From Hydractinia symbiolongicarpus (taxonomy: Eukaryota > Cnidaria > Hydrozoa > Anthoathecata > Hydractiniidae), in NCBI RefSeq assembly GCF_029227915.1, contig NC_079883.1, forward strand, positions 10,726,001-10,790,000: DNA of 64,000 bases, read 5' to 3'. A program made the position numbers and the translations under genes. Shown one piece after another: positions 1 through 6,900 of this stretch. The notes beneath the pieces are model-generated. The model was not told where the DNA came from. It saw only the letters and a program-made list of their open reading frames with translations, and made no database searches. Within the stretch, counting starts at the first letter, position 1. Every line of letters begins with the position of its first letter.

Positions 1-335
1 TGAATGTTTGGCAAAACACCACCAGCTGCAATGGTTACACCGCTCAAAAGTTTGTTTAATTCTTCATCATTACGAACAGCCAATTGTAAATGTCTTGGAA
101 TAATCCTAGCTTTTTTGTTGTCTCTTGCTGCGTTACCAGCCAACTCCAATATCTCAGCAGATAAATATTCCAAGACGGCTGCTAAGTAAACTGGTGCTCC
201 AGATCCAATTCGGTTAGCATAGTGCCCTCTACGAAGGAATCTATGCACTCTACCGACTGGAAATTGAAGTCCAGCTCTTGAGGATCTTGTCTTGGCTTTA
301 GCCTTAGGTTTTCCACCTTTTCCACGTCCAGACAT
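1..335 (-). CDS. H2A: Histone H2A, unit 1 (3' part cut by window edge; Ala10Pro variant)
   Basis: The start codon is at 333-335. The last 15 codons and the stop lie outside the window. The protein matches the other H2A copies except that codon 10 (counting Met) reads CCT rather than GCT, giving Pro for Ala in the basic N-terminal tail (GKGGKP instead of GKGGKA). No other copy here has this change. It may be real drift in one copy or an assembly error. Confidence 0.93.
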   Translation of the reverse strand, partial: MSGRGKGGKPKAKAKTRSSRAGLQFPVGRVHRFLRRGHYANRIGSGAPVYLAAVLEYLSAEILELAGNAARDNKKARIIPRHLQLAVRNDEELNKLLSGVTIAAGGVLPNI

Positions 336-619
336 AACTGCGATTTGATTTGTAAGTTAATACAAAAACGTACGAATATTTAACGTAAGTGTTAACGAAA
401 TAAACTTTACTCGTTTTTTCATCATAAAAATAGGATCGAAATCATGTTTTTTTAACCAATCATAATTAAGTATTAAACAAAAGATTTTTTTTTTAACCAA
501 TTAAATTGCGTATCGGCGTTTTCGGATCGAATTCGATCCGATTTTTTTACTTATAAACAAAAAGTTTTGACTTGCAGTTTAATGCTTATTTACAAGTTAA
601 GTAGCAAAAATTTTTAACC
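336..619. promoter_or_regulatory. Divergent H2A/H2B promoter region, unit 1
   Basis: This 284-bp AT-rich spacer separates the two divergent start codons. It holds CCAAT boxes at 456-460 and 497-501, a TATA box for H2B at 552-557 (TATAAA, 68 bp before the ATG) and a perfect 20-bp palindrome at 522-541. No clear TATA is seen on the H2A side. The region recurs unchanged in the other units, apart from one extra T in unit 6. Confidence 0.8.
522..541. promoter_or_regulatory. 20-bp perfect palindrome between H2A and H2B
   Basis: TCGGATCGAATTCGATCCGA equals its own reverse complement. It lies just upstream of the H2B TATA box in the shared promoter, so it could be a dimeric factor site serving both genes. 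No factor is assigned. Confidence 0.6.
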
Positions 620-1024
620 ATGTCTGACGCAGCAGCTAAAGGAGGAAAACAGGCACCTAAAGTAGCCAAGAAAGGTGAAAAAAGAGCCGGCAAAAAAGGA
701 GGAAAGATTGGTGGAACTGGTGAAAAGAAACGCAAGAGAAAGAGAAAGGAAAGTTATGCTATTTACATCTACAATGTTTTGAAACAAGTTCACCCAGATG
801 TCGGAGTTTCAAGCAAAGCTATGAGCATCATGAACTCATTTGTCAACGACATCTTTGAGCGCATTGCTTCCGAAGCTTCGCGTTTGGCTCTTCAAAACAA
901 AAAGTCGACCATCTCTTCTCGTGAAATTCAAACCGCAGTACGTCTTCTCTTGCCTGGAGAACTTGCAAAACACGCAGTCAGTGAAGGAACAAAAGCCGTC
1001 ACAAAATACACAAGCAGCAAGTAA
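620..1024 (+). CDS. H2B: Histone H2B, unit 1
   Basis: Core nucleosome protein that pairs with H2A. It is 134 residues, about ten longer than the usual metazoan H2B, because of an extended Gly/Lys-rich N-terminal tail. A basic [10 protein letters not shown] stretch at residues 36-45 leads into the histone fold ([15 protein letters not shown] onward), and the protein ends AVTKYTSSK. Lys129 aligns with the ubiquitinated lysine of vertebrate H2B. There are no introns. A TATA box lies 68 bp upstream of the ATG, and a GGTCTT-TTTT-AAGACC stem-loop lies at 1048-1063, 24 bp after the stop. It is transcribed divergently from H2A and faces H4 tail to tail. The identical protein is encoded by every readable copy. 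Confidence 0.98.
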   Translation: MSDAAAKGGKQAPKVAKKGEKRAGKKGGKIGGTGEKKRKRKRKESYAIYIYNVLKQVHPDVGVSSKAMSIMNSFVNDIFERIASEASRLALQNKKSTISSREIQTAVRLLLPGELAKHAVSEGTKAVTKYTSSK

Positions 1025-1047
1025 ACCAACGTCTACCAAACACAAAC

Positions 1048-1063
1048 GGTCTTTTTTAAGACC
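1048..1063 (+). terminator. Histone 3' stem-loop of H2B, unit 1
   Basis: Six-bp stem GGTCTT/AAGACC with a TTTT loop, followed by CACACA and an A-rich tract ending in CATT. This is the site expected to bind SLBP and direct U7-dependent cleavage. H2B uses a different stem from the other four histones. Confidence 0.93.
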
Positions 1064-1446
1064 ACACATCTTTAAAAAAACATTTACTTGGCGTCACTAC
1101 AAGTTAACCGAAGTTAATAAAACTTCTAAATAATGTGCTTAAGAACACTAGCCTACATTTAAAATACTTCCCCATGTGTGTGTGTGGATTAGCTTCACTT
1201 TTCATACGTATTATTAGCTGTACTTGCAGAAAAGACAAGTACATTGATCCATGTTATTGCTTACATTTAACTTAACCCAGCTTTTCACGGAAACACTCCC
1301 AGGCAAATTAACCCTACAAAGTATTTCTAAATTTTTTTTGTGTCATATATGACATAGTATCGTATAGCAATAAATGTAACTGTGACAAGACTTTACACAT
1401 TGTGTAATTTGGAAGCGTGCACAAAGTAATGTTTTAAAAGATTTGT

Positions 1447-1462
1447 GGCTATAAAAATAGCC
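1447..1462 (-). terminator. Histone 3' stem-loop of H4, unit 1
   Basis: On the minus strand this reads GGCTAT-TTTT-ATAGCC followed by CACAAATC and an A-rich tract. It lies 24 bp past the H4 stop. Confidence 0.93.
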
Positions 1463-1486
1463 GTTTTTGTTGAGCAATGACAACGC

Positions 1487-1843
<357 letters not shown>

Positions 1844-1932
1844 TTAACAGAATTCAGACAGCTTTAAAAAGAGGCCATAAAATTACCTACTGCTCGTGGA
1901 AACACCCTAATTAACCAATAGAGTTGCGTCAT

Positions 1933-1957
1933 TACAAAATGTTCCGAACATTTTGTA
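1933..1957. promoter_or_regulatory. 25-bp inverted repeat upstream of H4
   Basis: Twelve-bp arms TACAAAATGTTC and GAACATTTTGTA flank a single C. It lies about 135 bp upstream of the H4 ATG and next to a CCAAT box. It could be a dimer-binding site; no factor is assigned. It is present in all units, with one base lost in error-prone unit 6. Confidence 0.6.
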
Positions 1958-2262
1958 CATTTTTTTAAGTAAAACTGTAGTTTTTTTAAAAATTCGTGGT
2001 CTTAATGTTTCAGTAAGGCAATAAATTTGGCATCGTTGGAATTCGCCAAACCTTCTGCTACTTACTAAAAAAAAAAAAAGTCAAAAGCTTTTGTGTATCA
2101 GAAGATACAGCCGTTTTCCCGTAGCCAAAAAACACAGATTTTATAAAAATGTTAAAGTAATGAGCGTAATGTCATTATGCAGCCAATCAGAAATTACTTT
2201 CTTAGCACCAATCAAATGGTTTGTTTTGAACCTTAGCTGTCAATCAATATGAGAAATAAAAC

Positions 2263-2274
2263 TTTGGCGCGATA
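2263..2274. promoter_or_regulatory. E2F-like site in the H3 promoter
   Basis: TTTGGCGCGATA matches the E2F consensus TTTSGCGCSAAA at 11 of 12 positions and lies about 50 bp upstream of the H3 ATG. It suits S-phase activation; function is inferred. Confidence 0.55.
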
Positions 2275-2321
2275 GTGCATTTTAGACCGTCTTGTGTATC
2301 CGTACTACATCGACTTCTTAA

Positions 2322-2735
<414 letters not shown>

Positions 2736-2756
2736 GCATCTTACCAAACAAAAAAC

Positions 2757-2772
2757 GGCTATTTTTATAGCC
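2757..2772 (+). terminator. Histone 3' stem-loop of H3, unit 1
   Basis: GGCTAT-TTTT-ATAGCC, 21 bp past the H3 stop, followed by CACACATCC and an A-rich tract. Confidence 0.93.
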
Positions 2773-2835
2773 ACACATCCATAAAAAATATTACGGCTAG
2801 CTTTTTATATCAAACTTTGTTCTGCTTTCTGTTTA

Positions 2836-2871
2836 AATTTTATGCTACATAAAAATTTTATGCTACATAAA
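2836..2871. repeat. Two tandem copies of an 18-bp sequence
   Basis: AATTTTATGCTACATAAA occurs twice back to back. Both copies are retained in every unit, so the duplication predates array expansion. Confidence 0.85.
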
Positions 2872-2890
2872 GTTTGACAATGTTAAAAAT

Positions 2891-2986
2891 ATGAAGGGCA
2901 AGAAAAGTAAAAGCAAGAAAATAAGAAATTTAAAAACGAAAATACTTAAACTTAGGGAATCTAATCTTAAAATTACTCTTTTTTAA
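2891..2986 (+). other. Short Lys-rich ORF (31 codons) between H3 and H1, doubtful coding
   Basis: ATG to TAA encodes 31 residues, about a third of them Lys, beginning MKGKKSKSKK. It lies 119 bp after the H3 stem-loop, with no promoter I can recognise. The frame is open in all units, including block 2 where Ile28 becomes Phe, and even in indel-rich unit 6. Because the units are homogenised, this retention is weak evidence. It may be chance in a purine-rich strand. Confidence 0.2.
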
Positions 2987-3048
2987 CTGTTTAAGTGACT
3001 TAAACAAGTTTAACTTTGTACCAAGATAATGTTTTTTTGTAAATGTGT

Positions 3049-3064
3049 GGCTATAAAAATAGCC
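3049..3064 (-). terminator. Histone 3' stem-loop of H1, unit 1
   Basis: On the minus strand this reads GGCTAT-TTTT-ATAGCC, then CACACATTTAC and a run of A ending CATT. It lies 32 bp past the H1 stop. Confidence 0.93.
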
Positions 3065-3096
3065 GTTTGTTAATGTAATAGCCAGATACACACAAA

Positions 3097-3648
3097 TTAT
3101 TTTTTTGCGGTCTTCTTTGCTGCCTTTTTGGGAGTCTTTTTGACCTTCTTTGCTGCAGGTTTTTTAGCAACAGGCTTCTTTGTGGGTTTCTTAGCTGCTG
3201 GTTTCTTAGCCGAGGCTTTCTTTGTGGCAGGCTTCTTTGCTGCTTTCTTTGGCGTGCTCTTCTTTGCTGGCTTCTTTTTTGGTGTACTTTTCTTTGCAGT
3301 AGGCTTCTTTGCCGTTGGCTTTTTTGCTGCGGCCTTTTTCTTAGGTTTTTCTTTTTTTACCTGACCTAGCTTGAATGATCCAGAAGCACCAGTGCCTTTA
3401 GTTTGAATCAAATCGCCTGATGTTACTCCTCGTTTAAGAGCCATTTTCAGATGATGATCTGAGTTTTCAGCAACTTTGTAATTTGCATGAATATATTTTG
3501 TAATAGCTTGGCGAGATGAACCACCGCGTTCCTTTAGGGTAGCGATAGCAGCCTTGATCATGTCCACATATTTAGGGTGATCAGCTGTCTTCTTTGCAGC
3601 AGGTTTCTTCTTGGGTGCGATTTTCTTTGGAGAAGCTGCTTCACTCAT
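3097..3648 (-). CDS. H1: Linker histone H1, unit 1
   Basis: Linker histone, 183 residues, which binds the nucleosome dyad and linker DNA. The N-terminal tail has one SPKK motif (residues 6-9). A winged-helix globular domain spans roughly residues 23-98 ([13 protein letters not shown] through GSFKLGQVK). A Lys/Ala/Pro-rich tail follows, with repeated AAKKP and STPKK units. The start is the ATG at 3646-3648. The frame stays open nine codons upstream, but only from a TTG, so that extension is not credible. A stem-loop lies at 3049-3064. Upstream are a perfect E2F consensus and an H1-box AAACACA. Confidence 0.96.
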   Translation of the reverse strand: MSEAASPKKIAPKKKPAAKKTADHPKYVDMIKAAIATLKERGGSSRQAITKYIHANYKVAENSDHHLKMALKRGVTSGDLIQTKGTGASGSFKLGQVKKEKPKKKAAAKKPTAKKPTAKKSTPKKKPAKKSTPKKAAKKPATKKASAKKPAAKKPTKKPVAKKPAAKKVKKTPKKAAKKTAKK

Positions 3649-3791
3649 TTTTAATGTTTTCTTACAACAATCCAACGATAAACGATGCTTGTTATCACAG
3701 TAGAAGTATACTAAACATTACCGTGTAAATGAGATATAATTTAAGACGGTGCGAAGTATGCGGACGTAAAAGTACCACTCCCGGGAATTGA

Positions 3792-3803
3792 TTTGGCGCG
3801 AAA
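3792..3803. promoter_or_regulatory. E2F consensus site in the H1 promoter
   Basis: TTTGGCGCGAAA matches TTTSGCGCSAAA at all 12 positions, about 145 bp upstream of the H1 ATG. It is unchanged in all units where the region is present. Confidence 0.65.
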
Positions 3804-3812
3804 ACAGAAATG

Positions 3813-3819
3813 TGTGTTT
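3813..3819 (-). promoter_or_regulatory. H1-box AAACACA
   Basis: The minus strand reads AAACACA, the element known from animal H1 promoters, about 165 bp upstream of the H1 ATG and next to the E2F site. Confidence 0.6.
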
Positions 3820-4227
3820 CTGTACATCGTATAATGTCCGTTTTGGGAGCCGCGACTATGCGAAAGCATGTTAATTTTTATTTGTAGCACGACGCAATAG
3901 TCTGAAAGAGAAGCTGCTGGAGTTTGAGGTCTTCAGCATTACATCTACTCTGTTAATTTGGGCTTCTTCCGCGCCCGTGTTAGGATTTTCATAAAGCGTT
4001 CTTTGGTTTGCGTTGCGTATGTCGGCCTACATCATCGACACGGCCTGTTTCCGGCTATTAGGAGCAATTCATATATTGGGCACTGCGTTTCGACTTTTTT
4101 ATTAGACCACAGTAAAAAAATTCACTCACAGAAGTCCCTTTCTTTCATGGCTACAAACACGAAGAATTCTGTCGTAAGTAAAACGAATGCGCAAGCCAAA
4201 ATAACGATGGGGCGAAGTCATAAGCAT

Positions 4228-4300
4228 CGCCCTGTGGCCCAATGGATAAGGCATCTGACTACGAATCAGGGGATTCCAGGTTCGACTCCTGGCAGGGTCG
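4228..4300 (+). tRNA. tRNA-Arg(ACG): tRNA-Arg(ACG), unit 1 (C1:C72 acceptor mismatch)
   Basis: A 73-nt cloverleaf. The acceptor arms are CGCCCTG and CAGGGTC. The D arm is GCC/GGC, the anticodon arm TCTGA-CTACGAA-TCAGG with ACG at 4261-4263, and the T arm CCAGG-TTCGACT-CCTGG. The discriminator is G. The A box (TGGCCCAATGG) and B box (GGTTCGACTCC) match Pol III consensus. Position 1 is C opposite C72, so the terminal pair is broken; units 8-11 have G there. No T4 run follows for about 200 bp, which is unusual for a tRNA gene. It has no intron and no encoded CCA. Confidence 0.9.
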
Positions 4301-4379
4301 CACTGTCGCATTTCGGCTGCATGGTCTACTGTGTAACGCGCGCGCACGTTCTGGCGTAATGCGTTGATAAACGGAATGT

Positions 4380-4540
4380 ACGCAGTCATATTGGAAAGTA
4401 ATATCACGCACTTAGTATCGTCGCCTTTGTTAGCATTCATGTAAGTTACCATCCACTCGCTACAGTCGCTCTCCATCCTACGGCTAAATCAACAGCCGTG
4501 ATTTTTACTATGTCGCCGTCCATCCGTACGCGGTGACAGT
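4380..4540 (+). ncRNA. Candidate Sm-class (SL-like) small RNA, speculative
   Basis: The segment has a 5' splice-site-like GTAAGT (4441-4446) that could pair with an upstream ACTTA. It then has a hairpin ACGGCT/AGCCGT (4480-4499), a U-run GATTTTTAC resembling an Sm site (4500-4508) and an 8-bp hairpin TGTCGCCG/CGGTGACA with one G-U pair (4511-4538). Hairpin, Sm site, hairpin is the layout of snRNA and spliced-leader RNA 3' halves. No CCACAAGCA promoter element is found upstream, and the last base of the Sm motif is off consensus. It could equally be U2 distal promoter DNA or a readthrough tail of the tRNA. Confidence 0.2.
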
Positions 4541-4568
4541 TGTAAGCTTTACAGTAACGTGACATGCT

Positions 4569-4577
4569 CCACAAGCA
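4569..4577 (+). promoter_or_regulatory. Proximal sequence element of U2, unit 1
   Basis: CCACAAGCA starts 54 bp upstream of the U2 5' end. The same nine bases begin 57 bp upstream of U1, with partial extension (CCACAAGCAnTwAC). Position and sharing fit the PSE bound by SNAPc. Confidence 0.7.
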
Positions 4578-4622
4578 GTTACGGTGTGTGGACGATGCCT
4601 ATCATGGCAACGCTTGTTCTTT

Positions 4623-4810
4623 ATCGCTTCTCGGCCTAATGGCTAAGATCAAGTGTAGTATCTGTTCTTATCAGTTTAATATCTGGTAGGCCATTCTCTG
4701 AATGGTCAGTATATTAATCTGATTTTTGGCCTTGGGTCATGGAGGTGGATTCATTCACGCCGTGACCACGGGTTGCCTTGGTGTTGCACTATTACCGATG
4801 GCGGCCCACA
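4623..4810 (+). ncRNA. U2: U2 spliceosomal snRNA, unit 1
   Basis: It pairs with the intron branch site in the spliceosome. The 5' end ATCGCTTCTCGGCC, the branch-site recognition sequence GTAGTA and the conserved block around TCTGTTCTTATCAGTTTAAT are canonical. The Sm site GATTTTTGG is at 4721-4729. Two 3' stem-loops follow, the first closed by GGTCA/TGACC, the last with a TTGCA-containing loop. About 188 nt, the usual length. The 3' end is placed by comparison with known U2 and is approximate. A PSE lies 54 bp upstream. Confidence 0.95.
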
Positions 4811-4999
4811 TAAGCAATAAAAGAATAATAGCAGTCCTCTTTCCGACGGCACTCTGCATAGTCTACGGCGGGAACAAAACGCGTACACTGGGGGAGAATA
4901 CAGCCTATGCCCCGCGACACGGCAGTTTATAACACACTCAAGCCACAAGCATTAACAAACTTTGAAGGGTACCCTCATGCTACGGTGCAGTTCCAACTC
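4811..4999. other. U2-U1 spacer with U1 promoter, unit 1
   Basis: A 189-bp spacer carrying the U1 PSE at 4943-4951. No other gene is seen. It is retained in all units (one extra A in unit 6). Confidence 0.7.
4943..4951 (+). promoter_or_regulatory. Proximal sequence element of U1, unit 1
   Basis: CCACAAGCA starts 57 bp before the U1 5' end, the same nonamer as at U2. Confidence 0.7.
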
Positions 5000-5164
5000 A
5001 TACTTACCTGACGGGGAAGTAAAGACTGATCAATGAGGGTTTTCTTCCAGAGTGAGGCTCTTGCATTGCACTACGCTTGGGCTGACCTCTGCGATTACTG
5101 CAAACGTCAGTAACTCGACCGTACAATATCTGGTAGTGGGGGCCTGCGTCCGCGCTCGCCCCCT
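5000..5164 (+). ncRNA. U1: U1 spliceosomal snRNA, unit 1 (altered Sm site)
   Basis: It recognises 5' splice sites by base pairing. The 5' end ATACTTACCTG is canonical, and loop II keeps the U1A-binding ATTGCAC core. The RNA ends in a strong GC stem-loop (GGGGGC...GCCCCC). Length is 165 nt. Loop I reads GATCAATGAG instead of the usual GATCACGAAG, in all copies. Only in this unit, the Sm site reads AATATCTGG instead of AATTTCTGG, which interrupts the U tract that binds the Sm ring. This copy may therefore be impaired. Confidence 0.93.
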
Positions 5165-5513
5165 CCTTAAGTCAAAATGAATGAGCTTAGAAAAGTTGCG
5201 CGGCCAAATGTCGGTGGTGACTTAAACGCTAAGGTAAAACCTCGCTTGGCTGTTACGAAACGTGATTGCGATATAAGTCCTCGGAAGGCGGCGGAATTTT
5301 ATTTTATTTGCCATTCCGTCAGGGTTATTGGATGATCGGCAATAGATCGAGTTTGTATGCATTTGAAAGCTCTTTTTTCTCGTACTATCACCTGAAAATG
5401 TCGTAGGAAAATGTCATAGGAAACACTTTCAACAACCGCCACGTTCCTTAATTGTTATAACAAGAAATATATCACAGCACCATTGAAATGAAAAGGCAAC
5501 AAATGAAAATGAA
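5165..5513. other. U1-5S spacer, unit 1
   Basis: A 349-bp spacer. Just after U1, GTCAAAATGAATGAG weakly resembles a snRNA 3' box. A bulged hairpin CGGAAGGC/GCCaTTCCG spans 5282-5318. An A/T-rich ATGAAA-type repeat lies next to 5S (5486-5515); it is 22 bp shorter in block 2. I recognise no gene. Confidence 0.6.
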
Positions 5514-5633
5514 AAGCCTACGACACCGGGAGTTCCCAGGCGGTCCCCCATCCAAGTACTATCCCGGCCCGACGATGCTTAACTTCCGTGATCAGACGAG
5601 AACGGGTGTGTTCATCGTGGTATGGCCGTAGAC
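5514..5633 (-). rRNA. 5S rRNA: 5S rRNA, unit 1
   Basis: Component of the large ribosomal subunit, made by Pol III. The minus strand starts GTCTACGGCCATACC, contains the internal control region (AGTTAAGC, then TGGATGGGGGACCGCC) and ends GTAGGC. About 120 nt. Immediately after it the minus strand reads CTTTTCATTTTC, supplying the T4 terminator. It lies on the strand opposite to U1 and on the same strand as the adjacent H2A. Confidence 0.97.
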
Positions 5634-5792
5634 ATTAGTAGGGGCAAATACGTGCAATTTATTTTGACGTTGTGATCAAATTTTTTTATTTAATTTCTTT
5701 GAGTTACTTAGGACAAGGCGTATGCATGGATTATCTATTAGACTTTAAGGTTATAGTTTTGTGAAAAAAACAATGTTTTTTTAAAGATGTGT

Positions 5793-5808
5793 GGCTATAA
5801 AAATAGCC
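5793..5808 (-). terminator. Histone 3' stem-loop of H2A, unit 2
   Basis: On the minus strand this reads GGCTAT-TTTT-ATAGCC, then CACACATCTTT and a run of A ending CATT. It is 22 bp past the H2A stop. Confidence 0.93.
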
Positions 5809-5830
5809 GTTGTTTTCTGAGTGTAGCGGT

Positions 5831-6211
5831 TTACTTCTTCTGTCCTTTGTCGTTCTTCTTTGGGAGTAAGACAGCTTGAATGTTTGGCAAAACACCACCA
5901 GCTGCAATGGTTACACCGCTCAAAAGTTTGTTTAATTCTTCATCATTACGAACAGCCAATTGTAAATGTCTTGGAATAATCCTAGCTTTTTTGTTGTCTC
6001 TTGCTGCGTTACCAGCCAACTCCAATATCTCAGCAGATAAATATTCCAAGACGGCTGCTAAGTAAACTGGTGCTCCAGATCCAATTCGGTTAGCATAGTG
6101 CCCTCTACGAAGGAATCTATGCACTCTACCGACTGGAAATTGAAGTCCAGCTCTTGAGGATCTTGTCTTGGCTTTAGCCTTAGCTTTTCCACCTTTTCCA
6201 CGTCCAGACAT
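5831..6211 (-). CDS. H2A: Histone H2A, unit 2 (first complete copy)
   Basis: Core nucleosome protein that pairs with H2B, 126 residues. It has the tail [21 protein letters not shown], then the histone fold ([18 protein letters not shown], with acidic-patch residues in [19 protein letters not shown]) and the C-terminal extension ending [12 protein letters not shown]. The Lys-Lys pair at 118-119 aligns with the Polycomb ubiquitination site. There is no SQ motif, so it is canonical H2A and not H2A.X. It is intronless and divergent from H2B. A stem-loop lies at 5793-5808, and the 5S gene on the same strand lies beyond its 3' end. Confidence 0.98.
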   Translation of the reverse strand: MSGRGKGGKAKAKAKTRSSRAGLQFPVGRVHRFLRRGHYANRIGSGAPVYLAAVLEYLSAEILELAGNAARDNKKARIIPRHLQLAVRNDEELNKLLSGVTIAAGGVLPNIQAVLLPKKNDKGQKK

Positions 6212-6495
6212 AACTGCGATTTGATTTGTAAGTTAATACAAAAACGTACGAATATTTAACGTAAGTGTTAACGAAATAAACTTTACTCGTTTTTTCATCA
6301 TAAAAATAGGATCGAAATCATGTTTTTTTAACCAATCATAATTAAGTATTAAACAAAAGATTTTTTTTTTAACCAATTAAATTGCGTATCGGCGTTTTCG
6401 GATCGAATTCGATCCGATTTTTTTACTTATAAACAAAAAGTTTTGACTTGCAGTTTAATGCTTATTTACAAGTTAAGTAGCAAAAATTTTTAACC

Positions 6496-6900
6496 ATGTC
6501 TGACGCAGCAGCTAAAGGAGGAAAACAGGCACCTAAAGTAGCCAAGAAAGGTGAAAAAAGAGCCGGCAAAAAAGGAGGAAAGATTGGTGGAACTGGTGAA
6601 AAGAAACGCAAGAGAAAGAGAAAGGAAAGTTATGCTATTTACATCTACAATGTTTTGAAACAAGTTCACCCAGATGTCGGAGTTTCAAGCAAAGCTATGA
6701 GCATCATGAACTCATTTGTCAACGACATCTTTGAGCGCATTGCTTCCGAAGCTTCGCGTTTGGCTCTTCAAAACAAAAAGTCGACCATCTCTTCTCGTGA
6801 AATTCAAACCGCAGTACGTCTTCTCTTGCCTGGAGAACTTGCAAAACACGCAGTCAGTGAAGGAACAAAAGCCGTCACAAAATACACAAGCAGCAAGTAA
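6496..6900 (+). CDS. H2B: Histone H2B, unit 2
   Basis: Same 134-residue protein as unit 1. Stem-loop at 6924-6939. Confidence 0.97.
   Translation: MSDAAAKGGKQAPKVAKKGEKRAGKKGGKIGGTGEKKRKRKRKESYAIYIYNVLKQVHPDVGVSSKAMSIMNSFVNDIFERIASEASRLALQNKKSTISSREIQTAVRLLLPGELAKHAVSEGTKAVTKYTSSK

Larger units (their letters stand above)
1025..1486. other. Convergent H2B-H4 spacer, unit 1
   Basis: This 462-bp gap holds the H2B stem-loop and its A-rich downstream element. It also has AATAAA-like signals near 1115 and 1369, a (TG)5 run near 1175 that is (TG)4 in units 8-11, a 14-bp palindrome TGTCATATATGACA at 1341-1354, and the H4 stem-loop at 1447-1462. I see no gene in it. Confidence 0.7.
2736..3096. other. 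Convergent H3-H1 spacer, unit 1
   Basis: This 361-bp spacer holds the H3 stem-loop, an 18-bp tandem duplication at 2836-2871, a short Lys-rich ORF at 2891-2986 and the H1 stem-loop at 3049-3064. I see no other gene. Confidence 0.7.
3649..4227. other. H1-tRNA spacer with H1 promoter, unit 1
   Basis: A 579-bp spacer. The H1-proximal part has a TATA-like AAATTATATC (minus strand) near 3735-3744, an E2F consensus at 3792-3803 and an H1-box at 3813-3819. The rest holds no recognisable gene. It contains a short GAAA-tetraloop hairpin at 3858-3869. Most of the substitutions separating the two blocks of the array fall here. Confidence 0.65.
4301..4622. other. tRNA-U2 spacer, unit 1, with candidate structured RNA and U2 promoter
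   Basis: A 322-bp spacer. It contains a GTAAGT motif at 4441-4446, a hairpin at 4480-4499, an Sm-like GATTTTTAC at 4500-4508, a second hairpin at 4511-4538, and the U2 proximal element CCACAAGCA at 4569-4577. It carries a single block-specific substitution. Confidence 0.55.

Noticed and set aside
3097-3675. Nine-residue N-terminal extension of H1 (MDCCKKTLK)
   Set aside because: The extended frame starts at a TTG. The ATG at 3648 gives the expected MSEAASPKK start.
4167-4179. TTCTGTCGTAAGT resembling the 5' part of U11 snRNA
   Set aside because: A 13-base near match only. The 5' splice-site-pairing start and the Sm site and stems of U11 are absent.
4228-4300. tRNA as the head of a SINE
   Set aside because: No A-rich tail, target-site duplication or dispersed copies. 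It occurs once per unit at a fixed place.
3958-4476. Open frames of 133 and 116 residues over the tRNA
   Set aside because: They overlap the tRNA and the surrounding non-coding spacer on opposite strands and show no domain. They are chance frames multiplied by the repeat.
5165-5513. Search for U7 or another snRNA between U1 and 5S
   Set aside because: No CCACAAGCA element and no Sm site with flanking stems; only a weak bulged hairpin.
5831-6211. H2A as an H2A.X-type variant
   Set aside because: The C-terminus ends KGQKK without an SQ motif.
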